From G963665085 sp963665085 (GTDB taxonomy: Bacteria > Bacteroidota > Bacteroidia > Bacteroidales > JAAAOM01), in the NCBI GenBank assembly GCA_963665085.2, contig CAXXXS010000002.1, positions 1,178,001-1,242,000 on the forward strand: DNA of 64,000 nt, written 5' to 3'. A model generated the notes under the pieces. That model searched no databases, was not told the origin of the DNA, and was given only the letters and a program-made list of their open reading frames with translations. The position numbers and the translations under genes are program-made. Positions 55,487 to 63,881 of this stretch are shown here, piece by piece (the stretch's first letter is position 1; each line of letters starts with the position of its first letter).

Positions 55487-57336
55487 GTTCCTGCCCAGAA
55501 ATCTGAAGTTGTTTGATATTCAATGTGTTATTGTTGATAACTAAGTTAAATCTTTACGGGGTTTTAGTTGCTTAATTTAATTAAAATACAGATATTCAAC
55601 TTATTAATTAATTTAGATTCGAGTATTTCGAGGCTACTTTTCAAACAGGTTAGAATATGAGAAAAAGATTCGAGCAAGAAATTACCATTGGGCGACTATT
55701 AATTCAGGACACAATAATTCCAACAAAAAAACGCAGTGGGGCATTACCAGGTTTATGTGCAGCGCTAAAAGAAATATTTATCAGTCCAAAATGGAACGAA
55801 AGAGTGTTTCAGGTGCTTGAGGATAAAATACTTTCAAGCAACAATAACATGGGGCGTCCTGGAATGAACCTTTGGCAAATATTTGTCCTTTCACAAGTCC
55901 GTCTTTGTCAAAATATTAGCTATGATGACCTGCATCATATTGCAAATTATGACAGTATGGTACGTCAGATTCTAGGTGTTGAAAGCGAGTTTGGCGCAGG
56001 GAAACAAGAGTTTGGTTACCAGAGCATTATTGATAATGTTGGGCTTTTGACCAATGAAACAGTACAAGAGCTTAATACTATTATCGTAGAATTTGGACAC
56101 GAAGTGTTTAAAAAAAAAGAGGTGGCAGCATTGTGCTTAAAAACTGATAGTTTTGTTGTAGAGAGCAATGTTCATTTCCCAACCGACTATAATCTACTGT
56201 GGGACAGCGCCAGGAAAAGTATCGACATGGTTACCAAGTTACAGGATAAGCACAACCTACCGGGATGGCGAAAAATAAAAAACTGGCGCAGCGACTTAAA
56301 AAATAAAATGCGGGCGTTAGGAAGGGCCAGTGCATCCGGAGGCAAAGGAAAAACTGATCGTATTAAGGAGTGCGCAAAAAATTACCTTGCTAAAGCTAAA
56401 GCCCTGTATGCAAAAATTGAAAAAGAGAAGGGGAACTTCCCCCAGGCCGATATAATCGATACTATAATATTTATGGAGCTTGAACGGTTTATGGAGTTAC
56501 TGCAAAAACACATAAGCTTGGTTGAGAGACGAATAATAAAAGGGGAAGAAATCCCACATGAAGAAAAGATGTTCTCCATCTTCGAGCAGTATACCGAATG
56601 GGTTACCAAAGGGAAAATGCGCCCTAATGTTGAATTGGGTAAGAAAGTTGCCATTACTACTGACCAGTTTAACTTAATTGTCGATTACCATATTATGGAT
56701 CACGAATCTGACTCAGAAATAGTTTCTGGGTTGGCGGAACGCATATTAACTAGTTACCAGGTAAAAAGCTGGAGCTTCGACAAAGGTTTTTGGAACAAAA
56801 CAAATAAAAACCTATTATCAGAGAGTGTTGAAACACTGGTTCTTCCTAAAAAAGGAAAATGTAACAAACAAGAATACGAACAAGAACACCAACCTAAATT
56901 TATTCGTAACCGAAATAAACACAGCGCAGTTGAATCAAATATTAACGAACTGGAGCACAGAGGCTTAGATCGCTGTCCCGACAAGGGCTATGGGCATTTT
57001 AAAAGGTACATTGGCTTAGCCGTTTGTTCCTTCAATCTGAAAAAAATTGGGGAGCACATAATTTCCCAACAACGACAGAAAATTGAAGATGCCCAAGTCA
57101 AGCAAGCTGCTTAATAAAACCGCATAAACATCTATTAATCTGCATTTAACAGGATACTTATGCGCTCTTACGAGCAAAAATATGCCTTTTCCGGTTGGTA
57201 GCTAACATTTTTCACAATAAATCTATATTTTTTGATACTGAAGAATATTTTGTGTGAAAGAAGCTATCAAAATAAATTCCCAATTTGGGATTTTTTAGGC
57301 GACAATCTCAAAAAAAGCTACTTTTCTTGCCGGCAC
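55487..57336 (+). mobile_element. 1,850-bp insertion sequence (ISNCY/IS5-like) with 6-bp target duplication
   Basis: The left end reads GTTCCTGCCCAGAAA and the right end, reversed, GTGCCGGCAAGAAAA: imperfect terminal inverted repeats sharing GTxCCxGC and a later AAA. The flanking hexamer TATATA occurs at 55481-55486 and 57337-57342. The intact neighbour frame shows one TATATA copy, so it is the target duplication. One transposase gene fills the element. Confidence 0.88.
55657..57114 (+). CDS. DDE transposase of the insertion sequence
   Basis: 485 residues. N-terminal helical DNA-binding part (GRPGMNLWQIFVLSQVRLCQ), then a DDE catalytic core: first Asp in LKTDSFVVESNVHFPTD (about 166), second in VAITTDQFNLIVDYHIMDHE (about 332), and Glu in KHSAVESNINELEHRGLDR (about 428). 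A long helical insert lies between. The layout and the VESNI motif are like transposases filed as ISNCY with IS5-like cores. The frame is complete, so the element may still be active. Confidence 0.88.
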   Translation: MRKRFEQEITIGRLLIQDTIIPTKKRSGALPGLCAALKEIFISPKWNERVFQVLEDKILSSNNNMGRPGMNLWQIFVLSQVRLCQNISYDDLHHIANYDSMVRQILGVESEFGAGKQEFGYQSIIDNVGLLTNETVQELNTIIVEFGHEVFKKKEVAALCLKTDSFVVESNVHFPTDYNLLWDSARKSIDMVTKLQDKHNLPGWRKIKNWRSDLKNKMRALGRASASGGKGKTDRIKECAKNYLAKAKALYAKIEKEKGNFPQADIIDTIIFMELERFMELLQKHISLVERRIIKGEEIPHEEKMFSIFEQYTEWVTKGKMRPNVELGKKVAITTDQFNLIVDYHIMDHESDSEIVSGLAERILTSYQVKSWSFDKGFWNKTNKNLLSESVETLVLPKKGKCNKQEYEQEHQPKFIRNRNKHSAVESNINELEHRGLDRCPDKGYGHFKRYIGLAVCSFNLKKIGEHIISQQRQKIEDAQVKQAA

Positions 57337-57342
57337 TATATA
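57337..57342. repeat. Target-site duplication, right
   Basis: TATATA directly right of the insertion sequence; removing one copy together with the element restores the esterase frame. Confidence 0.8.
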
Positions 57343-58275
57343 CATTCAAGGTAAATGGGGTTACAACGCTTGATCCCAATAATATTAAAGTTGGAAGAGA
57401 CGGAACAAGATACAGTAGCTACTTTGTGATAGAAGGGAAATCTACAGAATCATTTGTTATGAATGATGTTCCTCATGGTACTGTTTCCAAGATATGGTAT
57501 GACTCACCTGAATTTAATATGCAACGAAGAATGTATGTATATACTCCTGCTGGTTACGAACAAAGTACAGGTAAGTATCCTGTTCTTTATTTGTTACATG
57601 GAACAGGTGGTGATGAAGATGCCTGGAATTCAATAGGTTTGGCTGTAAATATAATGGATAACCTTATCGCAGAAGGCAAAGCTAAACCAATGATTGTTGT
57701 TATGACAAATGGTAATTATAACCAAAATGTATCACCTTCAGAAAATCCTCCATTTAATGAAAATTTCAGGGTAAATTATGATGAAAATGCAGGAAGATTT
57801 GAAAAAAGCCTGGTGGAAGACATTATTCCTTTTATTGATAGCAATTACCGAACATATACTAATCGTGAGAACCGTGCTGTAGCAGGATTATCTATGGGGG
57901 GTGGTCAGGCAACATATGCAGGGTTTACTTACAACGATAAATTTGCATGGATTGGTTCATTCAGTGGCGCATTCGTTGTTTGGCCGAATGTACGTCCTGC
58001 TCCCGGCGTAAACGATATTAATATGGATGCAGTAGAAAATATCGTCTTCCCAAACCTGGACGCATCAATTAACCCCAAAATGAAACTTATTTATTTGGCA
58101 ATAGGGACAGAGGACCCACTAATTGAGCCTCAAAGGAAATTCAAAAATTGGTTAAAAGAAAAAGATATTCAATTTAAAGACATTGAGACACCCGGATATG
58201 CCCATGTATGGCCCTTGTGGAGATTTAATCTTATAGAATTTTCGTCTTTATTATTCAAATAAATTTCAAAGAAAA

Positions 58276-59493
58276 ATGAAAACAGCTTTTACAGGTAAAA
58301 TCCTTATCAAATCATTGATGCTATATGCAGGAATATTATTCTGTGGTATTAATAATTATGCACAGCAAAATGCTACCAGCAAAATACCACAGGTTGTGTC
58401 GCCAGAAATTGCGGATAACAACAAAGTTACATTTAACGTTTACTCACCTGAAGCCAACTCGGTTGCAGTAAATGGCAGTTGGGATACTCAAAAAGATATT
58501 CAACTTAAAAAGAATAGTGAAGGTGTGTGGTCTGTAACAATTGGCCCACTTGAATCTATAATGTACCATTATAATTTCATTATTGACGGAATAAGGGCTA
58601 TAGATCCTGCAAATCCAAAAGTTACACGTGATGGAACGAAATACCTGAGTACAATGATTGTTCCAGGGAATGAATCAAAAGTTTATGAAGCAAACGATAC
58701 TCCTCACGGGTCGGTTCATAAAGTATGGTATAACTCACCTACATTAGGATTAAATCGTCGCATGACTGTATATACACCTCCTGGATATGAAGACAGCAAC
58801 GAAAAATATCCTGTGTTGTACCTGCTACATGGCGGTGGGGGCGACGAAGAATCCTGGACTTTATCGGGTCGTGCTAATTATGTGCTGGATAATTTAATTG
58901 CCGAAGGGAAAGCTAAGCCAATGATTGTGGTAATGGCAAATGGAAAAGAACTACAAAAAGTATCGGTAAACGAATGGCCAACAAACACAGTAATTGTCGA
59001 TAATGGTCCGGTAATAGGTGATGAAACAGAAGAAGAAGTTGTTAATCGTACAACTTTGTACCCCAACAGTCTTGTTAATGATATTATTCCTTATATTGAA
59101 AAACATTACCGTGTAATAGCGAATAGCGAAAACCGTGCGATAGCTGGTTTATCAATGGGATCTATGCAAACCCAGATAACTGCAATGACTAACCCCGGGT
59201 TGTTCCAATATATAGGATGCTTTAGTCTTGGTATTCATTTTAACGATCAGTTTAAAATCGTATCGAATCGTATCTTAATACCCGCCTATGACAAATACCT
59301 TGAAACTATGGAAAACAGGCTGTTTTATATAGGTTGTGGTAATGAAGACTTTTGCTATGAGGGGGTTCAAACACTCCGTAAAAAACTTGAAGAACATAAT
59401 TTTAAATATGTGTACACAGAGACAGGTGGCGGGCATACATGGCCAAATTGGAGAATATACCTTGCGGATTATGTTCCAAGATTATTTCAATAG
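58276..59493 (+). CDS. CE1-type esterase with E-set domain, copy 10
   Basis: 405 residues, 13 bases after the split copy. Signal peptide to about 30 (NNYA-QQN). E-set with KVTFNVYSPEANSVAVNGSW and YNFIIDGIRAIDPANP. LYLLHGGGGDEESW, Ser in AIAGLSMGSMQT (Ser instead of the second Gly), acid in GCGNEDFCYE, His in GGGHTWPNW. The G-x-S-x-G core is kept. Last gene of the rightward array, closed by a strong terminator. Confidence 0.91.
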   Translation: MKTAFTGKILIKSLMLYAGILFCGINNYAQQNATSKIPQVVSPEIADNNKVTFNVYSPEANSVAVNGSWDTQKDIQLKKNSEGVWSVTIGPLESIMYHYNFIIDGIRAIDPANPKVTRDGTKYLSTMIVPGNESKVYEANDTPHGSVHKVWYNSPTLGLNRRMTVYTPPGYEDSNEKYPVLYLLHGGGGDEESWTLSGRANYVLDNLIAEGKAKPMIVVMANGKELQKVSVNEWPTNTVIVDNGPVIGDETEEEVVNRTTLYPNSLVNDIIPYIEKHYRVIANSENRAIAGLSMGSMQTQITAMTNPGLFQYIGCFSLGIHFNDQFKIVSNRILIPAYDKYLETMENRLFYIGCGNEDFCYEGVQTLRKKLEEHNFKYVYTETGGGHTWPNWRIYLADYVPRLFQ

Positions 59494-59562
59494 AAGCAAA
59501 AGACTTTAATTCTGCAAAAAATGGTGATTTTTACATGTGTCAATTAGAATAATTATAAATTA

Positions 59563-59600
59563 ATACCCTGTCTTTTACTATTCAGACAGGGTATTTTTTT
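59563..59600 (+). terminator. Intrinsic terminator at the end of the enzyme array
   Basis: ATACCCTGTCT and AGACAGGGTAT form an 11-bp perfect stem, followed by TTTTTT. It ends the rightward array. Confidence 0.88.
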
Positions 59601-59652
59601 AAAACTTTTTTGGAGAATTAGTAATTATTTTCATCCTTTTTGAGGAATGATT

Positions 59653-59692
59653 AAGCCTCTGAATCATAATAATGGAATTACCTCAGAGGCTT
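59653..59692 (-). terminator. Hairpin downstream of the leftward GH3 gene
   Basis: AAGCCTCTGA and TCAGAGGCTT pair over 10 bases with a 20-base loop. Positioned about 70 bases past the stop of the leftward GH3 gene; it may serve both converging transcripts. Confidence 0.5.
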
Positions 59693-59763
59693 TAAAGCAA
59701 TAAAACATTGACTAACAATAATCTAAAGATTATTATGAATTCTCTAAATATTTTTTGTTTAAT

Positions 59764-62082
59764 TTATTCATTTACTGTTAGTGACAGGCTGTTTAGGTTA
59801 TCCGAAGAATTTCCTACCATAATTTTAAATGTACCAGGCTCAACAACATAGTTCATGTCAATATTCCAAAAAGCAAGCATAGACTTATTAATCTCGAAGC
59901 TTACATCTTTGCTTTCACCCGGATCAAGCGAAATGCGTTTAAACCCCTTTAATTCTTTAACAGGCCGGGTTACGGAACTTACTTCATCACGAATATAGAG
60001 CTGCACAATCTCGTCTCCTTCAACTTTACCTGTATTGGTTACAGTAACAGTTACAATAGAACTATCTTCTTTTTTAATTGTAGCTTTTGATAATTTAGGT
60101 TCAGAATATGAAAACGTTGTATAACTCAAACCATAACCAAAAGGATAAAGTGGTTCTTTATCCATTGAAATATAATTTGTGAATTGAGCACTTGGTTTAT
60201 GGTTGTAATACAAGGGCAATTGGCCAACAGATTTTGGAAAAGTAATAGTTAATTTAGCAGAAGGATTAACGTCACCAAAAATTACATCTGCAGCAGCTGT
60301 TCCACTTTCCTGCCCCATATACCAACCTTCAATTACAGCATTTGCCGACTCATCTAATTTAGTAATTGATAAAGGACGGCCATTTTGTAAGTAGACAATC
60401 ACTGGTTTTCCTAAAGTTAGCAAACTATCGGCTAACTCTTGTTGATTTGATATTAGATCTAATGTCACATTATCACCTAGATGCTGAGGTCCAAAAACTT
60501 CACGGCAAATCTGTTCGTTTTCTCCAATAGCCAAGATAATAACATCTGCAGTTTTAGCAATTTCTTTTGCTTCATTTATCAGTTTTAAGTTGTCTTCACG
60601 AGTTGGAAGTATAATATCATTAACCATCCAATTGTGCCGGGCATCATCTTTCCAATTTTCTGTAATCTTAACACCTTGTGCTGTTACAACTTCCACGCCT
60701 TTGCCAACCTTTGCCTGAATTCCTTCGAGTAAGCTGGTTGCATAATATGGTGCGCCAGGGTAACCTCCAAAAGAGTGTGAATCAGCTCCGGGACCTATAA
60801 CTGCAATTTTTTTGATCGATTTTTTATCTAAAGGTAAAACGCCATCATTTTTTAACAATACAATAGATTGTTGAGCTGCTTTTAAAGCAATTTCTTTTGA
60901 CGATTTTAATTTACTAATAGCAACAGCTTTTTTTTCATTAACAAAAGGATTTTCAAAAAGCCCCAGGTCAAATTTCAATTTCAATACCTGATAAACAGCG
61001 GAATCAATCTCTGCTGCACTGATTGCTCCATTATTTATCAATTTAGGCAATTCTTTAAAGCACATTCCACTTGGAAGTTCAATTTGCACACCCGCATTAA
61101 AAGCAAGTTCTGCTGCTTGTAAATTATTTTCTGCAATAGCATGAGGGTTTATTAATTGACTAATTCCAGCATAATCAGATACGATGATACCATCAAACCC
61201 AAATTGATCTCTTAAAACATCTTTTAGCAACCATTTGTTACCATGCGAGGGAACACCATCAATTTCGTTGTAGGAAGGCATAACCGCTATTGGAGATGCT
61301 TCGGCAATTGTATTTCTAAAAGGAGCAAAATGGGATTCAAACAATATTCGTGTTGAAACATTGGCCGGTGCTTTGTTTATTCCACCTTCGGCCTGACCAT
61401 GGCCACTAAAATGCTTTAATGTTGCTGCTACATGATTTTCATCAATCACTCCATTTGAGGAACCTTGAAAACCACGAACGGCTGCAATTCCCATTTGACT
61501 GCAAATATATGGATCCTCTCCAAAAGTTTCATCGGTACGCCCCCAACGAGGATCCCGGTTCATGTCGATTACCGGTGAAAGTACCAGCCCGGTTCCTCTT
61601 GAGCGCATTTCGCGGGCAATTATATCGTAAATCTGTTCAACTAATTCAGGATTCCAAGAACAGGCAATACCAATGGCTTGAGGAAAAACCGTCGATTCCG
61701 GACGCATTAGGCCGTGTAAACCTTCATCGACAAATATTGCCGGAATACCCAGTCGTGTTTTTTCCAATAGATATTTTTGAATGGTGTTTCTTTCCTCAAC
61801 GGTTTGTGCAATGGGAGCAAAAGCGGGTTGTACTGAATTTATTCCTTGTTTGAAAATTTGATCTAATTTTTCCTGGCTCAAATTTCCATTCTGATCATAG
61901 GAAAAATTGGTTAGCCATGAAGACATTAACTGTGCAACTTTTTCTTCAACATTCATCCGATTAAGCAGATCTTTTGCTCTCTCCTCGGATGTGAAAGATG
62001 AATTCTTATATAGAGGTACGTCATTTACTTGACTACTTGCTACAAACGGATATATTAAAAGAATGAATAATAAATTTTTCAT
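59764..62082 (-). CDS. GH3 glycoside hydrolase (BglX-like beta-glucosidase/xylosidase)
   Basis: 772 residues. Signal peptide to about 18 (FVASS-QVN). N-terminal TIM-barrel domain with FVDEGLHGLM, SPVIDMNRDPRWGRTDETFG, LKHFSGHGQAEGG and nucleophile Asp303 in GIIVSDYAGISQL; C-terminal domain with LLKNDGVLPLDKKS and GPGADSHSFGGYPG; fibronectin-III-like end (VTVTVTNTGKVEGDEIVQLY). It differs from the 32-kb GH3 in its nucleophile motif (SDYA rather than SDCG), so specificity is probably different, more glucosidase- or mixed-type. It is oriented against the main array and follows a truncated susD on its own strand. Confidence 0.92.
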   Translation of the reverse strand: MKNLLFILLIYPFVASSQVNDVPLYKNSSFTSEERAKDLLNRMNVEEKVAQLMSSWLTNFSYDQNGNLSQEKLDQIFKQGINSVQPAFAPIAQTVEERNTIQKYLLEKTRLGIPAIFVDEGLHGLMRPESTVFPQAIGIACSWNPELVEQIYDIIAREMRSRGTGLVLSPVIDMNRDPRWGRTDETFGEDPYICSQMGIAAVRGFQGSSNGVIDENHVAATLKHFSGHGQAEGGINKAPANVSTRILFESHFAPFRNTIAEASPIAVMPSYNEIDGVPSHGNKWLLKDVLRDQFGFDGIIVSDYAGISQLINPHAIAENNLQAAELAFNAGVQIELPSGMCFKELPKLINNGAISAAEIDSAVYQVLKLKFDLGLFENPFVNEKKAVAISKLKSSKEIALKAAQQSIVLLKNDGVLPLDKKSIKKIAVIGPGADSHSFGGYPGAPYYATSLLEGIQAKVGKGVEVVTAQGVKITENWKDDARHNWMVNDIILPTREDNLKLINEAKEIAKTADVIILAIGENEQICREVFGPQHLGDNVTLDLISNQQELADSLLTLGKPVIVYLQNGRPLSITKLDESANAVIEGWYMGQESGTAAADVIFGDVNPSAKLTITFPKSVGQLPLYYNHKPSAQFTNYISMDKEPLYPFGYGLSYTTFSYSEPKLSKATIKKEDSSIVTVTVTNTGKVEGDEIVQLYIRDEVSSVTRPVKELKGFKRISLDPGESKDVSFEINKSMLAFWNIDMNYVVEPGTFKIMVGNSSDNLNSLSLTVNE

Positions 62083-62113
62083 TTTGGATATTTAAGATTC
62101 GACATATTCATAT

Positions 62114-62148
62114 ATCGATAGTTCTGAAAGGTTTTCAGAACTATCGAT
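62114..62148 (-). terminator. 16-bp perfect hairpin between the susD remnant and GH3
   Basis: ATCGATAGTTCTGAAA pairs perfectly with TTTCAGAACTATCGAT around a 3-base loop. It lies directly after the truncated susD stop, as the long hairpin does after the intact susD at 27.7 kb. No U-run, so an attenuator or processing element is more likely than a terminator. Confidence 0.6.
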
Positions 62149-62162
62149 TAAGATTTTAACAA

Positions 62163-62461
62163 TTACCAACCAGGATTTTGAACAAGGTTACTATTTATAT
62201 TAACTTCTTGTTCTGGAAATGGAAGCAATTCATGTTTCCCTGCTTTGAATCCATATACATCATTTGAATAACCATAAGTTACAATATGTGCTTCTTCATC
62301 ATCCAAGCCTTCAAAAACTGGAATCTGTCCCCATTGATTACCTAATGCTTCTTCTGCATCTCCCCAACGAATTAAATCTTGGTAACGAACACCCTCAAAG
62401 CAAAGCTCTAAGCGTTTTTCTGTTTTTATGTCTTCTAAAGATACTGATGTCAGATTTAATG
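62163..62461 (-). pseudogene. Truncated susD: C-terminal ~100 codons only
   Basis: Read leftward the frame gives SLEDIKTEKRLELCFEGVRY, then LIRWGDAEEALG, GFKAGKHELLPFPEQEVN and NLVQNPGW before the stop at 62163. This aligns along its whole length with the C-terminus of the intact SusD (RLELCWEGQRYENLIRWGDA ... VQNPGW). Upstream of 62461 the similarity ends and the frame meets a stop within a few codons, so the first ~400 codons and any susC are gone. It is the scar of a second susCD locus whose GH3 gene survives next to it. Confidence 0.88.
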
Positions 62462-62795
62462 TAAACTAAATGCTGCAAATTTTAAATCACCAAAAAGAAG
62501 GTTTAACCATTATTTTTACTCTTTCAAGTAGAATTTATTATTGCTAGTAAGTTAGATAGATACGTGTATCTACTTATACATATTAATTCAAACAAGGTAA
62601 TCATATTCGTATGATTATCCAATTTTTATAAAAAAATCAAAAATCTTTACTTGAGAATTGAAATCGCATCTTCAAAATGCTAAAGCTCTTATTTTGAACA
62701 AATAGGCAACAATCTGGAAATATCGTTCTAGAACTTCCAAACTTAAAAAAGCAATGCATTAAGTCTTACAACACTAACACAAAATCAATATATTT
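62462..62795. other. Intergenic region right of the susD remnant
   Basis: About 330 A/T-rich bases. I see no gene and no remaining susD or susC sequence. The deletion that truncated susD has its right breakpoint somewhere here or beyond. Confidence 0.4.
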
Positions 62796-63653
62796 CTACA
62801 GATCTTTATTTAACCATCGTAATAATTCCGGCATAATTTTTTCACAATAAGACATAGCTTCATGATATATTTTATGTGTTTTTTGAGGATTTTTTTCAAT
62901 ACGATTGACAGCTAGTTTTTGCTGGGGATAAATTACAAAGGCTTTTCTATCACGCTCTAATTCTTTTAATTTAGTGAGAGATTCATTATATCTCTTCGCC
63001 CTTTTTTTTAACATTTCATAGACCTTCGGATATTTTTTATAGCTTAGTTTTAATAATCGTCTTAATTTTAATTCAGACTTTACAAATCCTTTGGGACGGG
63101 TTAAAATTACTACAACCCTATCAGAACCATGAGATAGTGCATATTCAAAAGGAATGGAATCTGCTAATCCCCCATCCAAATATTTCTCCCCTTTATAATC
63201 AACTATTGGTGCTAGCAATGGTAATGAGCCGCTCGCTATTAATAAAGTATTAATGTCCTTCTTATCTAACCCATTTAGTTTAAAGAACTCTGCTTTTCCA
63301 GTATTACAATTGCTTGCCCCGGCAAAAAAATCACAAGAATACTTTAGTGATTCATAGTTGTATGGTAAAATTTTTTGAGCTATTTCTTCATAGATAAAAT
63401 CCCATGAAAAATAAGAACCAGTCTGCAATAAATTTCTTATACCACAATAACGCTTATCTCCTATAAATTGATTTACTTTTAAATTTCGCCCGGATTGTTT
63501 AGAAACATAAGATGCTCCATACGATGCCCCTGCTGAAACGCCATAGACTGAGTCAAAAACAACCTGATTGTTAAGAAAAGCTTCCAGGATTCCAGCTGTA
63601 AACATCCCTCTAAATCCACCTCCTTCAAGTATTAATGCAGTCTTTTTTTTCAT
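62796..63653 (-). CDS. Patatin-like phospholipase
   Basis: 285 residues. Oxyanion motif GGGFRGMFTAG (about 11-21), nucleophile Ser in GVSAGAS (about 41) and catalytic Asp in YLDGGLADSIP (about 157): the patatin Ser-Asp dyad. No signal peptide. Members hydrolyse phospholipids or acylglycerols, usually in the cytoplasm or at the membrane. Alone on its strand, apparently unrelated to the PUL. Confidence 0.92.
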   Translation of the reverse strand: MKKKTALILEGGGFRGMFTAGILEAFLNNQVVFDSVYGVSAGASYGASYVSKQSGRNLKVNQFIGDKRYCGIRNLLQTGSYFSWDFIYEEIAQKILPYNYESLKYSCDFFAGASNCNTGKAEFFKLNGLDKKDINTLLIASGSLPLLAPIVDYKGEKYLDGGLADSIPFEYALSHGSDRVVVILTRPKGFVKSELKLRRLLKLSYKKYPKVYEMLKKRAKRYNESLTKLKELERDRKAFVIYPQQKLAVNRIEKNPQKTHKIYHEAMSYCEKIMPELLRWLNKDL

Positions 63654-63881
63654 TAACGTTTCTTATTTTGGCCTAGTTAAATATCTCCTTTATAAAAAGT
63701 AAATGCTTCCGTTGTATCTCCTAATGGCTAATTAAATTAAATTAAATAATTTAAATGAGAATTCTCTCTTTTATCAATAACCTTACTTCCGCAACAAATA
63801 TTTAGCAAAAACTAGCAAAGTTTTTATAAATAAGACCTGCAAGTGAATGCAGGTCTCGAAAATTTTCACCTATTTAGGTGT
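63654..63881. other. Intergenic region and left end of an insertion sequence
   Basis: No gene. Near the right side are the hairpins GACCTGCA-N6-TGCAGGTC (63834-63855) and CACCT-ATTT-AGGTG just before the transposase start. The insertion element's left terminus is probably near the first hairpin, but without its right end I cannot fix it. Confidence 0.45.

Larger units (their letters stand above)
55210..58262 (+). pseudogene. E-set esterase gene (copy 9) split by an insertion sequence
   Basis: The 5' part (55210-55486) encodes a signal peptide (YAQQ, about 27) and most of an E-set domain, ending in ALKEDMYLY. The 3' part (57343-58262) resumes with TFKVNGVTTLDPNN and encodes the whole esterase domain: LYLLHGTGGDEDAW, Ser in AVAGLSMGGGQA, acid in AIGTEDPLIE, His in YAHVW. 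Joining the parts without the element and one TATATA gives 1,197 bases, a perfect 398-codon gene plus stop, with the split codon restored as ACA (Thr). All coding information is therefore still present. A frame across the right junction starting inside the element could make a signal-less esterase domain. Confidence 0.92.

Noticed and set aside
27964..59493. CRISPR array or satellite repeats as the cause of the repetitiveness
   Set aside because: The repeats are full protein-coding paralogs of different divergence; no short regularly spaced repeats were found.
61419..61853. Rightward 144-codon frame
   Set aside because: Antisense to the GH3 catalytic domain, whose motifs are unambiguous.
62264..62464. 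Rightward 66-codon frame
   Set aside because: It is the complementary strand of the susD remnant, which aligns clearly with the intact SusD.
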